Source: Candidatus Woesearchaeota archaeon
GTDB taxonomy: Archaea; Nanobdellota; Nanobdellia; SCGC-AAA011-G17; GW2011-AR20
Length of the DNA: 41,066 nt
NCBI GenBank assembly: GCA_018303025.1
Contig: JAGVYZ010000024.1
Span: 1-41,066 of the forward strand
Direction of reading: 5' to 3'
In this document: positions 1 to 7,040 of the stretch, piece after piece
Position numbering within the stretch: position 1 is the first letter of the stretch
Layout: the number at the start of each line of letters is the position of its first letter
Program-made: the position numbers and the translations under genes
The notes under the pieces: model-generated
Databases searched by the model: none
What the model was told of the DNA's origin: nothing
What the model saw: only the letters and a program-made list of their open reading frames with translations

Positions 1-92
1 ATATGGAGATAACGTTCCATAGGGAAATGCAATGCCTCTTTATTCAAGGTATTTTAGTAGAAGGAAATATCCTTCTACGCTGTTTTAGCGGA
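1..92. other. Cluster of three small hairpins upstream of tfb
   Basis: Three inverted repeats lie in a row. TATGGA (2-7) pairs with TCCATA (16-21). GTAGAAGGA (57-65) pairs perfectly with TCCTTCTAC (70-78) around an AATA loop. CGCT (78-81) pairs with AGCG (87-90). They sit upstream of the TFB TATA box, so they probably belong to the 3' end of an upstream transcript or to a small RNA cut off by the window edge. No coding potential is evident. Confidence 0.4.
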
Positions 93-111
93 GATACTAT
101 AGAAACCGAAA

Positions 112-177
112 GCTTTAAATAGGGGGTGCAATTTTTCTTTATAAAGGTTCTCATAATTGATTTCATTATGGGGGGGT
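112..177 (+). promoter_or_regulatory. tfb promoter and Shine-Dalgarno
   Basis: A TATA box (TTTAAATA, 114-121) is preceded by purine-rich CGAAAG that could serve as a BRE. The start site should fall near 142-146, leaving a leader of about 40 nt. A G-tract at 170-176 lies just before the ATG at 182 and probably acts as the ribosome binding site. A true leader is the exception among genes of this window. Confidence 0.6.
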
Positions 178-181
178 AAAA

Positions 182-1102
182 ATGATACAAGCAATTAAAA
201 AATGCCCTGAGTGTGGCAGTGCAAATCTTTCTCATAACAAAGAGCTAGGTGAATTTACTTGTAAATCTTGTGGTTTCGTAATAGAAGACAGGATGATTGA
301 TTTTTCTCAGGAATGGAGAGAGTTTGGTCATGAACAGTCTGAAAAAAGAAGAAGAGCTGGTGCTCCATCTACATTTACTAAGTTTGATAGAGGTATGGGC
401 ACTGATATTGGACAAAGAAGTGATGTTTACCAATTACAAGCTAAGGAAAGAAATAAGTACTTTAGATTAAGAAAATGGCAGCACAGAATTTCTACTGCTA
501 TTGAAAGAAACTTAAAATTAGCTTTAGCTGAAATGAAAAGAGTTTCTTCTTATTTGAAATTACCGGGTGCTGTTGAAGAAGAAGCTGCTAGAATTTATAC
601 ATTATCTGTTCAGAATGGTTTAGTTAGAGGAAGGTCTATGGAGTCTGTTGTTGCTGGTGCATTATATGCTGCTTGCAGAAGACATGAAATTCCAAGAACA
701 TTAGATGAATTAAGTGATGCTTCTGGTATTGATAAAAAAGAAATAGGAAGAACTTATAGATTTGTAACTCGTTCCTTAAGCATAAGAATCTTGCCTTCAA
801 ATCCAATTGATTATATTCCAAGATTTGCTTCATCTTTGAAATTAACACCTGCTACTCAAAGCAAGGCTGTTGATATTTTAGAAAAAGCACAGAAAGCTGA
901 GTTAACTTCTGGTAGAGGACCTACTGGTATAGCTGCTGCTTCACTTTATGTTTCTGCTTTAATGAATAATGAGAAGAGAACACAAAGAGAAGTTGCTGAT
1001 GTTGCTGGTGTAACAGAAGTTACTATAAGAAACAGGTACAAAGAACTTTTGAGAGAACTTAACTTAAAAGACGAAGTTAAGAAAAGCATGGAAGACGACT
1101 AA
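182..1102 (+). CDS. tfb: Transcription initiation factor IIB (TFB)
   Basis: This is the archaeal general transcription factor that bridges TBP on the TATA box and RNA polymerase. The 306-residue protein has the usual TFB length. An N-terminal zinc ribbon uses Cys8, Cys11, Cys27 and Cys30. It is followed by the B-reader/linker segment (RRRAGAPSTFTKFDRGMGTDIG region, about residues 57-79), then two cyclin repeats (about 110-200 and 205-300). The second repeat ends in a helix-turn-helix (VADVAGVTEVTIRNRYKEL) expected to read the BRE. It is a full-length gene with its own promoter and Shine-Dalgarno. The gene at 1124 follows after 21 nt and may be cotranscribed. Identification is secure. Confidence 0.97.
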   Translation: MIQAIKKCPECGSANLSHNKELGEFTCKSCGFVIEDRMIDFSQEWREFGHEQSEKRRRAGAPSTFTKFDRGMGTDIGQRSDVYQLQAKERNKYFRLRKWQHRISTAIERNLKLALAEMKRVSSYLKLPGAVEEEAARIYTLSVQNGLVRGRSMESVVAGALYAACRRHEIPRTLDELSDASGIDKKEIGRTYRFVTRSLSIRILPSNPIDYIPRFASSLKLTPATQSKAVDILEKAQKAELTSGRGPTGIAAASLYVSALMNNEKRTQREVADVAGVTEVTIRNRYKELLRELNLKDEVKKSMEDD

Positions 1103-1123
1103 AGTTTTTTTATTTTATGACCT

Positions 1124-1816
1124 ATGTTAACTATCCCTGAATTTTCAATTTTATCAGAGGATTTTATTCCTGAATCTAATATTAGATTGAGTGATTTAAA
1201 GGGAAATGTTACTGAATATATCCCTTCTGTTATGAAACGTAGTGGTTCATTAATGATTAGACCTCCTTCAGTTGTTTATGTTTTTTTTCCGTATAATGAA
1301 AAAGATTTGCATATTAAATTAAGGCATATTCCCGGAGTATTAGCGTATATTAATTTAAGGAAATCAGATTATGGTATGCCTCTTGAAGATTTATTAGAAG
1401 ATGCAAGTGCTTTGATTAATAATGGAATTGAATATGATGTTGAGTTATGTTTAAGTAAAATTAGAGACTTGATTAATCCTTCTGCAACAAAATTAAAAAA
1501 AATTGAATCCTATTTAAGATCTGGAAGGTATGAACCTTCAGGTCAAGAAGTATTAAAAGGAATTTGTAGTGAATCTGGCTTTTTAATTAGATCTTACTTG
1601 AATAAATTAGAATTGCCTGATTCTGTTAAGTTTATTGAAGTTACTAGTACTAATCCACATAAACTTGGCAGATTTGGTTTAAGTCATGATACTACTTTAG
1701 TATTTGATAATGTAACTGGAAGTTGGATAGTTATTAATTCAAAAAGTCCAATAAAACATTATAATGTAGTGCCTAAAGGAAAATTAGCTGACTTGGGCTA
1801 TCCTTATGTCAAATAA
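1124..1816 (+). CDS. Unrecognised 230-residue protein
   Basis: I do not recognise this protein. It has 230 residues, no signal peptide and no membrane segment. It is a mixed alpha/beta sequence with a helical, charged middle (about residues 95-135) and a C-terminal part rich in beta-type residues (VKFIEVTS, TTLVFDNVTGSWIVINS). No catalytic motif stands out. It follows tfb by 21 nt, so cotranscription is likely, but no function follows from that. Its 3' end overlaps the convergent RNase Z gene by 8 nt. Codon use and composition match its neighbours. Confidence 0.75.
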   Translation: MLTIPEFSILSEDFIPESNIRLSDLKGNVTEYIPSVMKRSGSLMIRPPSVVYVFFPYNEKDLHIKLRHIPGVLAYINLRKSDYGMPLEDLLEDASALINNGIEYDVELCLSKIRDLINPSATKLKKIESYLRSGRYEPSGQEVLKGICSESGFLIRSYLNKLELPDSVKFIEVTSTNPHKLGRFGLSHDTTLVFDNVTGSWIVINSKSPIKHYNVVPKGKLADLGYPYVK

Positions 1817-2687
1817 TTATTTCCATAAAATCATAAGCTAATTTTGTGTTTTTGAAAACAGCTTTTGCTTCTTTTTCGAGTTCATCTACACTTTTATATC
1901 TCTGGGAGAAATGTGTTAAGATTAAATTTTTTACTTTTGAGTCTTTTGCCATCTTTGCTGCTTCTTTTGCTGTTAGATGTTCTGGATTTTTATGCTCCTC
2001 TAATAATGTACCTTCACTGATTAAATAATCAGAATCTTTTACAAACTTGTTTATTTCTTTGAAGTATTTTGTGTCAATAACGAAAGATATTACTTTTCCT
2101 TTTTTTAGAATTGTTCCTTGTTTTACACTAATTTTATGTCCATCATAGACAATGTCTTTTCCTTTTTGCAATTTTCCTAATATTGGGTCTTTTTCTAAAC
2201 CAAACTTTTTAGTGTAATCTAAGTTAATGTTTCTCTTGTCATTTTCAATGAATTTATAGGCTAAGCAAGAAGCTGAATGTTTTAATGGAAATGCTTCTAA
2301 TTTGTAGTTTTCATTTTTGAAAAAAATACCTTTACTTATTTCTTCTACATTTAAGTTAATTAAATGCCTTATTGAAACTCCTTTTAGTAAATGGTTTAAA
2401 TATTCTTTGCTTCCTTTTGGACCGAAAATATTTAATGTTTCTGTGTAATGATTTGCACCTAAGCTTTGAATTATTCCTAGCAATCCAAGAACATGGTCTC
2501 CATGCCAATGGGTAATTAATATTTTTTTTACTTTTGTTACTGGAATGCCTTTTATTCTTAATTGGCGTTGAGTACCTTCTCCTGCATCTATTAAAATGCC
2601 CTCTCCCTTGTATTCTAAGTAAATTGAAGAGTGATTCCTTTCTCTAGTTGGTACCATTGCTGTTGTTCCTAAAAAAGTGATTTTCAT
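1809..2687 (-). CDS. rnz: Ribonuclease Z (tRNA 3'-processing endonuclease)
   Basis: RNase Z removes the 3' trailer from pre-tRNAs; the tRNA genes in this window do not encode CCA. The 292-residue protein is a metallo-beta-lactamase fold of the short tRNase Z length. Diagnostic parts are the N-terminal FLGTTAMVPTRERNHSS block, GEGTQRQL (about residues 37-43), the metal-binding HWHGDH (His60, His62, Asp64, His65), His137 in LKHSAS, Asp in the VIDTK segment, the EHLTAKEAA block and the C-terminal ILTHFSQRY histidine. It diverges from endA and appears to share a TATA box with it. Its leader of about 30 nt is almost entirely a hairpin element found elsewhere in the window. Confidence 0.93.
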   Translation of the reverse strand: MKITFLGTTAMVPTRERNHSSIYLEYKGEGILIDAGEGTQRQLRIKGIPVTKVKKILITHWHGDHVLGLLGIIQSLGANHYTETLNIFGPKGSKEYLNHLLKGVSIRHLINLNVEEISKGIFFKNENYKLEAFPLKHSASCLAYKFIENDKRNINLDYTKKFGLEKDPILGKLQKGKDIVYDGHKISVKQGTILKKGKVISFVIDTKYFKEINKFVKDSDYLISEGTLLEEHKNPEHLTAKEAAKMAKDSKVKNLILTHFSQRYKSVDELEKEAKAVFKNTKLAYDFMEIII

Positions 2688-2690
2688 TTT

Positions 2691-2725
2691 TTCTTTCCTT
2701 AAGGTTTCTTTCCTAAAGAAAGCTT
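2691..2725 (-). repeat. Palindromic element, copy in the rnz leader
   Basis: Read on the minus strand, this begins AAGCTTTCTT, continues with a short loop and AAGAAACCTT, then AAGGAAAGAAA. AAGGTTTCTT and AAGCTTTCTT form the two arms. The same order of blocks occurs at 36897-36932 in the adhesin gene and at 20003-20037 in the tRNA-Val intron. Here it forms the 5' untranslated leader of rnz and ends 3 nt before the ATG. Confidence 0.6.
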
Positions 2726-2734
2726 AATAGAAAG

Positions 2735-2746
2735 TATTTTATATAG
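2735..2746. promoter_or_regulatory. Bidirectional TATA box shared by rnz and endA
   Basis: One TTTTATATAG block serves both strands. It lies 26 nt upstream of the endA ATG on the plus strand, which implies a leaderless mRNA. On the minus strand it reads CTATATAAAA and would place the rnz start near 2716, about 29 nt before its ATG. No second TATA-like block is visible in the 79-bp gap. Confidence 0.55.
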
Positions 2747-2766
2747 TTTGTTATTGATATTTTCTT

Positions 2767-3297
2767 ATGGTAGAGACTGAAGCGATAATTGCAGTAATGA
2801 TGAATGAGAGGGTTACTTCTGTATCTGAATTAGCTAGAGCATTATATGAACAATCTAGATATGGGGAGATTAAAGAAGATAAGGTACAGTATTCTTTAGT
2901 TGAAGCACTTTATTTATTAGAAAAAGGAAAATTAGTTTTAAAAGATTTAAAAGATAAAGACATTGTATTTGATAAAGCCTTGAAAAAAGCAATTAAATTA
3001 GAGCCAAATTTTTGGGTTAGATATATTGCTTATAGAGATATGAGAAATAGAGGATATATTGTTAAGACTGCTTTAAAATTTGGAGCTGATTTTAGGATAT
3101 ATGACAGAGGGGTTAAACCTGGTGAAGACCATGCTAAATGGATTTTATATCCTGTTCATGAATCATCTGCATTAACCTGGTATGAGTTCGCTGCTAAGAA
3201 CAGAGTAGCTCATTCAACTAAGAAGAAGTTGCTGTTAGGAATAGTTGATGATGAGAACGATATAACTTATTATTCTATTTCCTGGACAAGACCATAA
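2767..3297 (+). CDS. endA: tRNA-intron splicing endonuclease EndA, single-domain type
   Basis: EndA cuts bulge-helix-bulge junctions in pre-tRNA and pre-rRNA. The 176-residue length and single N-domain plus C-terminal nuclease domain match the homotetrameric alpha4 class. The catalytic triad is visible: Tyr112 in FRIYDRG, His122 in DHAKW and Lys153 in STKKKLL. The offset is constant relative to the Tyr115/His125/Lys156 triad I recall for the Methanocaldococcus enzyme. The C-terminal ITYYSISW strand supports the dimer interface. The start codon is 26 nt from a TATA box, so the mRNA is leaderless. All three tRNA genes of this window carry introns that this enzyme should cut, most at non-canonical positions. 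No second (beta) subunit is seen here. Confidence 0.94.
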   Translation: MVETEAIIAVMMNERVTSVSELARALYEQSRYGEIKEDKVQYSLVEALYLLEKGKLVLKDLKDKDIVFDKALKKAIKLEPNFWVRYIAYRDMRNRGYIVKTALKFGADFRIYDRGVKPGEDHAKWILYPVHESSALTWYEFAAKNRVAHSTKKKLLLGIVDDENDITYYSISWTRP

Positions 3298-3320
3298 TAG
3301 CTTTTTTGTATAATAAATCT

Positions 3321-3327
3321 TTTATAC
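3321..3327 (+). promoter_or_regulatory. TATA box that sets the start at 3349
   Basis: TTTATAC lies 25 nt before the ATG at 3349. A leaderless transcript would begin at or beside that ATG. This favours 3349 over the upstream TTG at 3334. Confidence 0.5.
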
Positions 3328-3348
3328 TTTCATTTGTCTTCTTTTTAT

Positions 3349-4317
3349 ATGGATATGATTGCTATCAAAGGAAGGGTATTAACTTTAGTTCAGAGAAGCG
3401 GACCTATATTGCCTATAAAGCTCTGTAATGAATTAAAAATAACTACTATATTTGCTGGTGCTATTTTGTCTGATTTAATTGGTTCTGGGAAAGTAAAAAT
3501 AAGCAGTGCTAAAATAGGCTCTTCTCCTCTGTATTATGTTATAGGACAAGAAGATAAATTAGAGGTTTTATACTCACATTTGAAAGATCCTGAAAAAAAA
3601 GCTTATGATTTGTTAAAAGAGAATAAGATATTAGAAGATAGTGCTTTAACGCCTTTGCAGAGAGTTGCTTTAAGAGAAATTAAGGATTTTGCTGTTCCTT
3701 TGAATTTAACAACAGGCCAAATATTCTGGAAATTTCATTTAATTGAAGATAATGAAGCTGAAGTTTTAATCAAAGCATATTTATCTCCTCCTGAAACAAT
3801 AAAAGAAGAAATTCGCCCAATAGAAGAGACCAAACCGAGAAAAGAGGAGTTAAAACAGGAAATACCTGTTCAGAAAGAAGTCAAAAAAGAGTTGCCTGTG
3901 CAAGAGGAGATTAAACCATTAAAACAAAGTTTTGCAAAAGAGCCTGAACCAAAAGAAAAAATAGAAGCTAAAATTAAAGAAAAGAAACAAAAAAAAGAAA
4001 GAGCAAAATCAAAGAAATATTCTATTTCAGAAATTGTTAATTTTTTGGATGGGAAAGGAATGAGAGTGTTAAATGAAGAACTAATAAAGAATAATGAGTA
4101 TAATTTTGATATTCATGTAAAATCACAATTAGGAATGCTGAAATATTTATTAAAATTCTCTTCTAAAAAGAGTGTTTCTGATAAAGATTTAATACTGGCG
4201 CAACATGAAGCAACCTCAAAGAAACTTCCATTAATTTATTTAAGCCCAGGAAAAGTATCTGAGAATGCAAGAAAATATGCTGAAATGAATAATATTGTGG
4301 TGCAAAATTATGGCTAA
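3349..4317 (+). CDS. Winged-helix protein with C-terminal nuclease-like domain
   Basis: A 322-residue protein in three parts. Residues 1-75 look like a winged helix-turn-helix. About residues 140-225 form a very charged Lys/Glu linker with KEE/PVQKEV repeats. The C-terminal 100 residues (YSISEIVNFL to the end) resemble a restriction-endonuclease-like fold with FDIHVKSQLG and KYLLKFSSKKSVSDKDLI. I do not see a complete PD-(D/E)xK triad, so nuclease activity is uncertain. I chose ATG 3349 because a TATA box lies 25 nt upstream. Its stop overlaps the methyltransferase start by 8 nt, so the two are translationally coupled. A role in DNA or RNA handling is inference. Confidence 0.7.
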   Translation: MDMIAIKGRVLTLVQRSGPILPIKLCNELKITTIFAGAILSDLIGSGKVKISSAKIGSSPLYYVIGQEDKLEVLYSHLKDPEKKAYDLLKENKILEDSALTPLQRVALREIKDFAVPLNLTTGQIFWKFHLIEDNEAEVLIKAYLSPPETIKEEIRPIEETKPRKEELKQEIPVQKEVKKELPVQEEIKPLKQSFAKEPEPKEKIEAKIKEKKQKKERAKSKKYSISEIVNFLDGKGMRVLNEELIKNNEYNFDIHVKSQLGMLKYLLKFSSKKSVSDKDLILAQHEATSKKLPLIYLSPGKVSENARKYAEMNNIVVQNYG

Positions 4318-5311
4318 ATACTTGTTTGTTTTAGGAAGGGACATTGAATTAAGCAAAGCTGAATTATCTGTTAAATTAAATGAGAAACCAATTTACCATG
4401 AAGATAATTATTTAATATTTGAAATGAATTCTTTTGATGTAAATATAAAAGATTTTTCAGGATTAGTTAAAATAGGAAAAGAGATTTCATTTAATGATAT
4501 TGAGTTTAATCAGGATAAAATAAAGTTAGTAACAAATAGTGGAGAATTAACTGCTTTTTTTAAAGATAAGTGCAAGGAATATAGAATAAAATATACTATA
4601 AGTGCTGTTGATTCATTGGACATTAAACAAGGTGATTTAGAAATTTTAGAAGTAAATGGATTATATTTTAGGATTATACAGGTTACTAATACTAAAGAAT
4701 ACAAATTAAGGGATGAAAACAGGCCAAAATTTGATGAGAAAAAAGTTATTTCTATAAGACTTGCTGGGATTTTGTTAAATTTATCTAAAGCTGAAAAAGA
4801 AGTTTTAGACCCATTTTGCGGTACAGGAACAATATTGCAGGAAGCATTATTGAAAGGATTAAATGCTTATGGCTCTGATTTAAGAATAGAGGATGCAAAA
4901 GAAAATTTAGAATGGTTAAAGAAGAAGTTTAATGTTAAAGGAAGATATAGCTTATTTCAAGATGATGTTAAAAATTTATCTAGACATCTAAAATCTGTTG
5001 AGTGCATTGTTTCTGAGCCTGATTTAGGACCTTACTGGACAAAATATCCTTCTAAGCAAGAAGCACAAAAGGCTCTTGATACTTTGAAAATAACTTATGA
5101 AAATTTTCTAAGAGAAGCTAGTAAAATTGTAAGAAAAAGGATTGTTTTTTTAACACCTATAATTAAAACAAATGACAAAAAAGAAGCTAGATTAGATTTT
5201 GAAAGTTTAGCTAAAAAATATGGTTTTATTCCTGTTATTCATCCTATTAAATATTCTTTGAAACGCTCTTTTATTATTCGTGAGATTTGGGTTTTAATAA
5301 GACAAAAATGA
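4310..5311 (+). CDS. Trm11/Trm-G10-like methyltransferase with variant motif IV
   Basis: A 333-residue SAM-dependent methyltransferase of the family that makes N2-methylguanosine in tRNA. The N-terminal half is a degenerate THUMP-like region. The SAM-binding motif is DPFCGTGTILQEAL (residues 167-180), followed by an acidic GSDLRIED strand end. The position of the usual catalytic (N/D)PPY motif is occupied by SEPDLGP (235-241), a variant I recall from related proteins of small-genome lineages. I chose ATG 4310 over TTG 4295 because it overlaps the upstream stop by 8 nt. The next gene starts in an ATGA overlap. tRNA G10 is the likely target but is not proven. Confidence 0.8.
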   Translation: MAKYLFVLGRDIELSKAELSVKLNEKPIYHEDNYLIFEMNSFDVNIKDFSGLVKIGKEISFNDIEFNQDKIKLVTNSGELTAFFKDKCKEYRIKYTISAVDSLDIKQGDLEILEVNGLYFRIIQVTNTKEYKLRDENRPKFDEKKVISIRLAGILLNLSKAEKEVLDPFCGTGTILQEALLKGLNAYGSDLRIEDAKENLEWLKKKFNVKGRYSLFQDDVKNLSRHLKSVECIVSEPDLGPYWTKYPSKQEAQKALDTLKITYENFLREASKIVRKRIVFLTPIIKTNDKKEARLDFESLAKKYGFIPVIHPIKYSLKRSFIIREIWVLIRQK

Positions 5312-6285
5312 TAGAGAAAAGAACTTATGCAAGAGCAGCAATTGTTGGAAATCCATCTGATGGTTATTATGGGAAAACAATTGCATTTACTTTTGAACAG
5401 TTTTCTGCAAATTGTGCTTTAGAAAAATCCAAAGAAATGACTATTAAACTGGATAATATTGAAAGAAAATATTCAAATATTGATGAGATTAAAAATAAGA
5501 AAAGTGGGGAATATGATAAAGAAATAGGAATAATTGAGGCAACTATTAAAAAATTTTATGAGTATTCTAAAGTAAAGGATAATAGTAACTTGCTTATTTC
5601 TTGTAAATCAAATATTCCAAAACAGGTTGGTTTTGCAGGAAGCAGTGCAATAATAACTTCTTTAATGAAATGCTTAATTGAATTATATAATATTGAGATA
5701 AAAAAAGAGATTCTTCCTAATATTATCTTATCTGTTGAAACAGAAGAACTTGGAATTGCTGCTGGTTTGCAAGATAGAGTTGTGCAAGTTTACCAAGGAT
5801 TAGTTTACATGGATTTTTCTAAAAATTTAATTGAAGAAAAAGGTTATGGAAATTATGAAAATTTAAACCTGAAAAAAATGCCTAATTTTTTTATTGCTTA
5901 TTCTTTAATTGGAGATGAGGCATCTGGTGTTTTTCATAATAATATCAAAGAAAGATTTCTTGCGGGTGATGAAAAAGTCATTAATATGATGAAAAATGTT
6001 GCTAGTTATGCAGCTGAAGCAAAAGAATGCTTATTGGAAGGAGATAATGAGAAACTGGCTATGTTAATGAATGAAAATTTTAATAGAAGAAGAGAGATTT
6101 ACAACTTAAGCAAGAGAAATATAAGAATGATTGAAATAGCTAGAGAGTTAAATAGCTGCTCTAATTTTACTGGTTCTGGTGGAGCCTGCGTTGGAATATA
6201 CCAAAATAATGAAATGCTTGAAAACTTAAAAGAAGCTTATAAGAAAGAGAAGTTTGGGGTTATTATTCCTAAAATAAAAAGATGA
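5308..6285 (+). CDS. GHMP kinase, glucuronokinase-like sugar kinase
   Basis: A 325-residue member of the GHMP small-molecule kinase family. The N-terminal GNPSDGYYGK (residues 14-23) resembles glucuronokinase-type proteins. The ATP loop is QVGFAGSSAIITS (about 106-118), the catalytic Asp is in AGLQDR (Asp156), and motif 3 is TGSGGACVGIY near the C-terminus. The substrate is probably a sugar or sugar acid entering nucleotide-sugar synthesis, which would suit the heavily glycosylatable surface proteins encoded nearby; that link is inference. The ATG lies in a 4-nt ATGA overlap with the methyltransferase stop, which decides the start and makes this the third gene of an operon. Confidence 0.85.
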   Translation: MIEKRTYARAAIVGNPSDGYYGKTIAFTFEQFSANCALEKSKEMTIKLDNIERKYSNIDEIKNKKSGEYDKEIGIIEATIKKFYEYSKVKDNSNLLISCKSNIPKQVGFAGSSAIITSLMKCLIELYNIEIKKEILPNIILSVETEELGIAAGLQDRVVQVYQGLVYMDFSKNLIEEKGYGNYENLNLKKMPNFFIAYSLIGDEASGVFHNNIKERFLAGDEKVINMMKNVASYAAEAKECLLEGDNEKLAMLMNENFNRRREIYNLSKRNIRMIEIARELNSCSNFTGSGGACVGIYQNNEMLENLKEAYKKEKFGVIIPKIKR

Positions 6286-6299
6286 GAAGGAAATAGCAA

Positions 6300-6330
6300 A
6301 GTTTATATACCTGATTATATTGGTATAATC
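6300..6330 (+). promoter_or_regulatory. vapBC promoter with overlapping palindromic operator
   Basis: GTTTATATA (6301-6308 core) is the TATA box. It is followed by a perfect inverted repeat, GATTATA (6313-6319), TTGG spacer, TATAATC (6324-6330). The palindrome lies between the TATA box and the predicted start near 6330, where binding of the AbrB-fold antitoxin would block initiation. Autoregulation is known for VapB families; here it is inferred. Confidence 0.6.
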
Positions 6331-6347
6331 AAGAGGATTAAATTAAT

Positions 6348-6569
6348 ATGATAGAAACAGAAGCTCAAATTCGTGAATGGGGAAGGTCAGTTGGAATTGT
6401 AATTCCGAAAGAAATAGTCATAAAAGAAAGGATAAAAGTTGGAGATAATGTTAAGATTTTAATAAAGAAAAAATCCAGTCCACTTAAAGAGACATTTGGT
6501 ATATTGAGGCTAAAAAGAAGCACTGAAGAAATATTAAAGGAAATTGATAAAGAGGGTTGGAATGAGTGA
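6348..6569 (+). CDS. vapB: AbrB/SpoVT-family antitoxin VapB
   Basis: A 73-residue antitoxin. Residues 6-45 form an AbrB-type swapped-hairpin DNA-binding domain (REWGRSVGIVIPKEIV, then IKVGDNVKILI). The C-terminal tail (TEEILKEIDKEGWNE) would wrap the toxin. Its stop overlaps the VapC start by 8 nt, the normal antitoxin-first order. A palindrome over the transcription start is a plausible autoregulatory operator. Confidence 0.9.
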   Translation: MIETEAQIREWGRSVGIVIPKEIVIKERIKVGDNVKILIKKKSSPLKETFGILRLKRSTEEILKEIDKEGWNE

Positions 6570-6924
6570 GCTATATTTTTTTGATACATATGCCTTTTTT
6601 GAAATAATTAATGGCAATCTAAATTATAAGAAATATGAAGAAGTTAATGTAATAACAACTGTTTTTAATTTAGCAGAATTAAATTATGGACTAAAAAAAG
6701 AAAAAGATGAAAAATCTGCAAATGAAATAACTGAAAAATATAGGGCTTTTTTAGTTGAAGTTACGCTTGATGATGTAAAAGAAGCGATGAGCTTAAAAAT
6801 CAAGAATAAGCAAATGTCAATTCCTGATGTTATAGGATATATCATAGCAAAAAAGTATAATGCAAAATTTCTTACTGGAGATAAAGAATTCAAAGATAAG
6901 CATAATGTTGAATTTGTGAAATAA
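6562..6924 (+). CDS. vapC: PIN-domain toxin VapC
   Basis: A 120-residue PIN-domain ribonuclease, the toxin of the pair. The acidic metal-binding residues are Asp8 (FFDTYAF), Glu39 (NLAELNYG), Asp89 (SIPDVIGY) and Asp107 (LTGDKEF). VapC toxins typically cut tRNA or rRNA; the target here is unknown. I chose ATG 6562, inside the end of vapB, over the in-frame codon at 6544 because PIN domains begin a few residues before the first Asp. The IS605-type element begins about 80 nt downstream. Confidence 0.9.
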   Translation: MSELYFFDTYAFFEIINGNLNYKKYEEVNVITTVFNLAELNYGLKKEKDEKSANEITEKYRAFLVEVTLDDVKEAMSLKIKNKQMSIPDVIGYIIAKKYNAKFLTGDKEFKDKHNVEFVK

Positions 6925-7004
6925 ATTTCTATACTCAGCCATACTCGGCAGGAGCATTTTAATATTGTACAAAGTAAACCTGTAAAGTATACATTTGTGA
7001 ACTA

Positions 7005-7040
7005 CCATAACCTAAATTCATTTTGAATTTAAGGATATGG
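7005..7040 (-). repeat. Right-end hairpin of the IS605-type element
   Basis: CCATA (7005-7009) pairs with TATGG (7036-7040) and CCTAAATTCA (7011-7020) pairs with TGAATTTAAGG (7024-7034) around a short T loop. The hairpin overlaps the last codons of tnpB, whose stop is at 7018. In characterised elements this region also forms the scaffold of the TnpB guide (omega) RNA, so a minus-strand omega RNA ending near 7005 is likely. Confidence 0.55.

Noticed and set aside
3334-3348. TTG start at 3334 for the winged-helix/nuclease-like gene
   Set aside because: A TATA box 25 nt before ATG 3349 would place the transcript start at or beyond 3345, excluding the TTG.
5287-5307. Upstream TTG start for the GHMP kinase
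   Set aside because: The added residues are out-of-frame methyltransferase codons; the ATGA overlap at 5308 gives the family's normal N-terminus.
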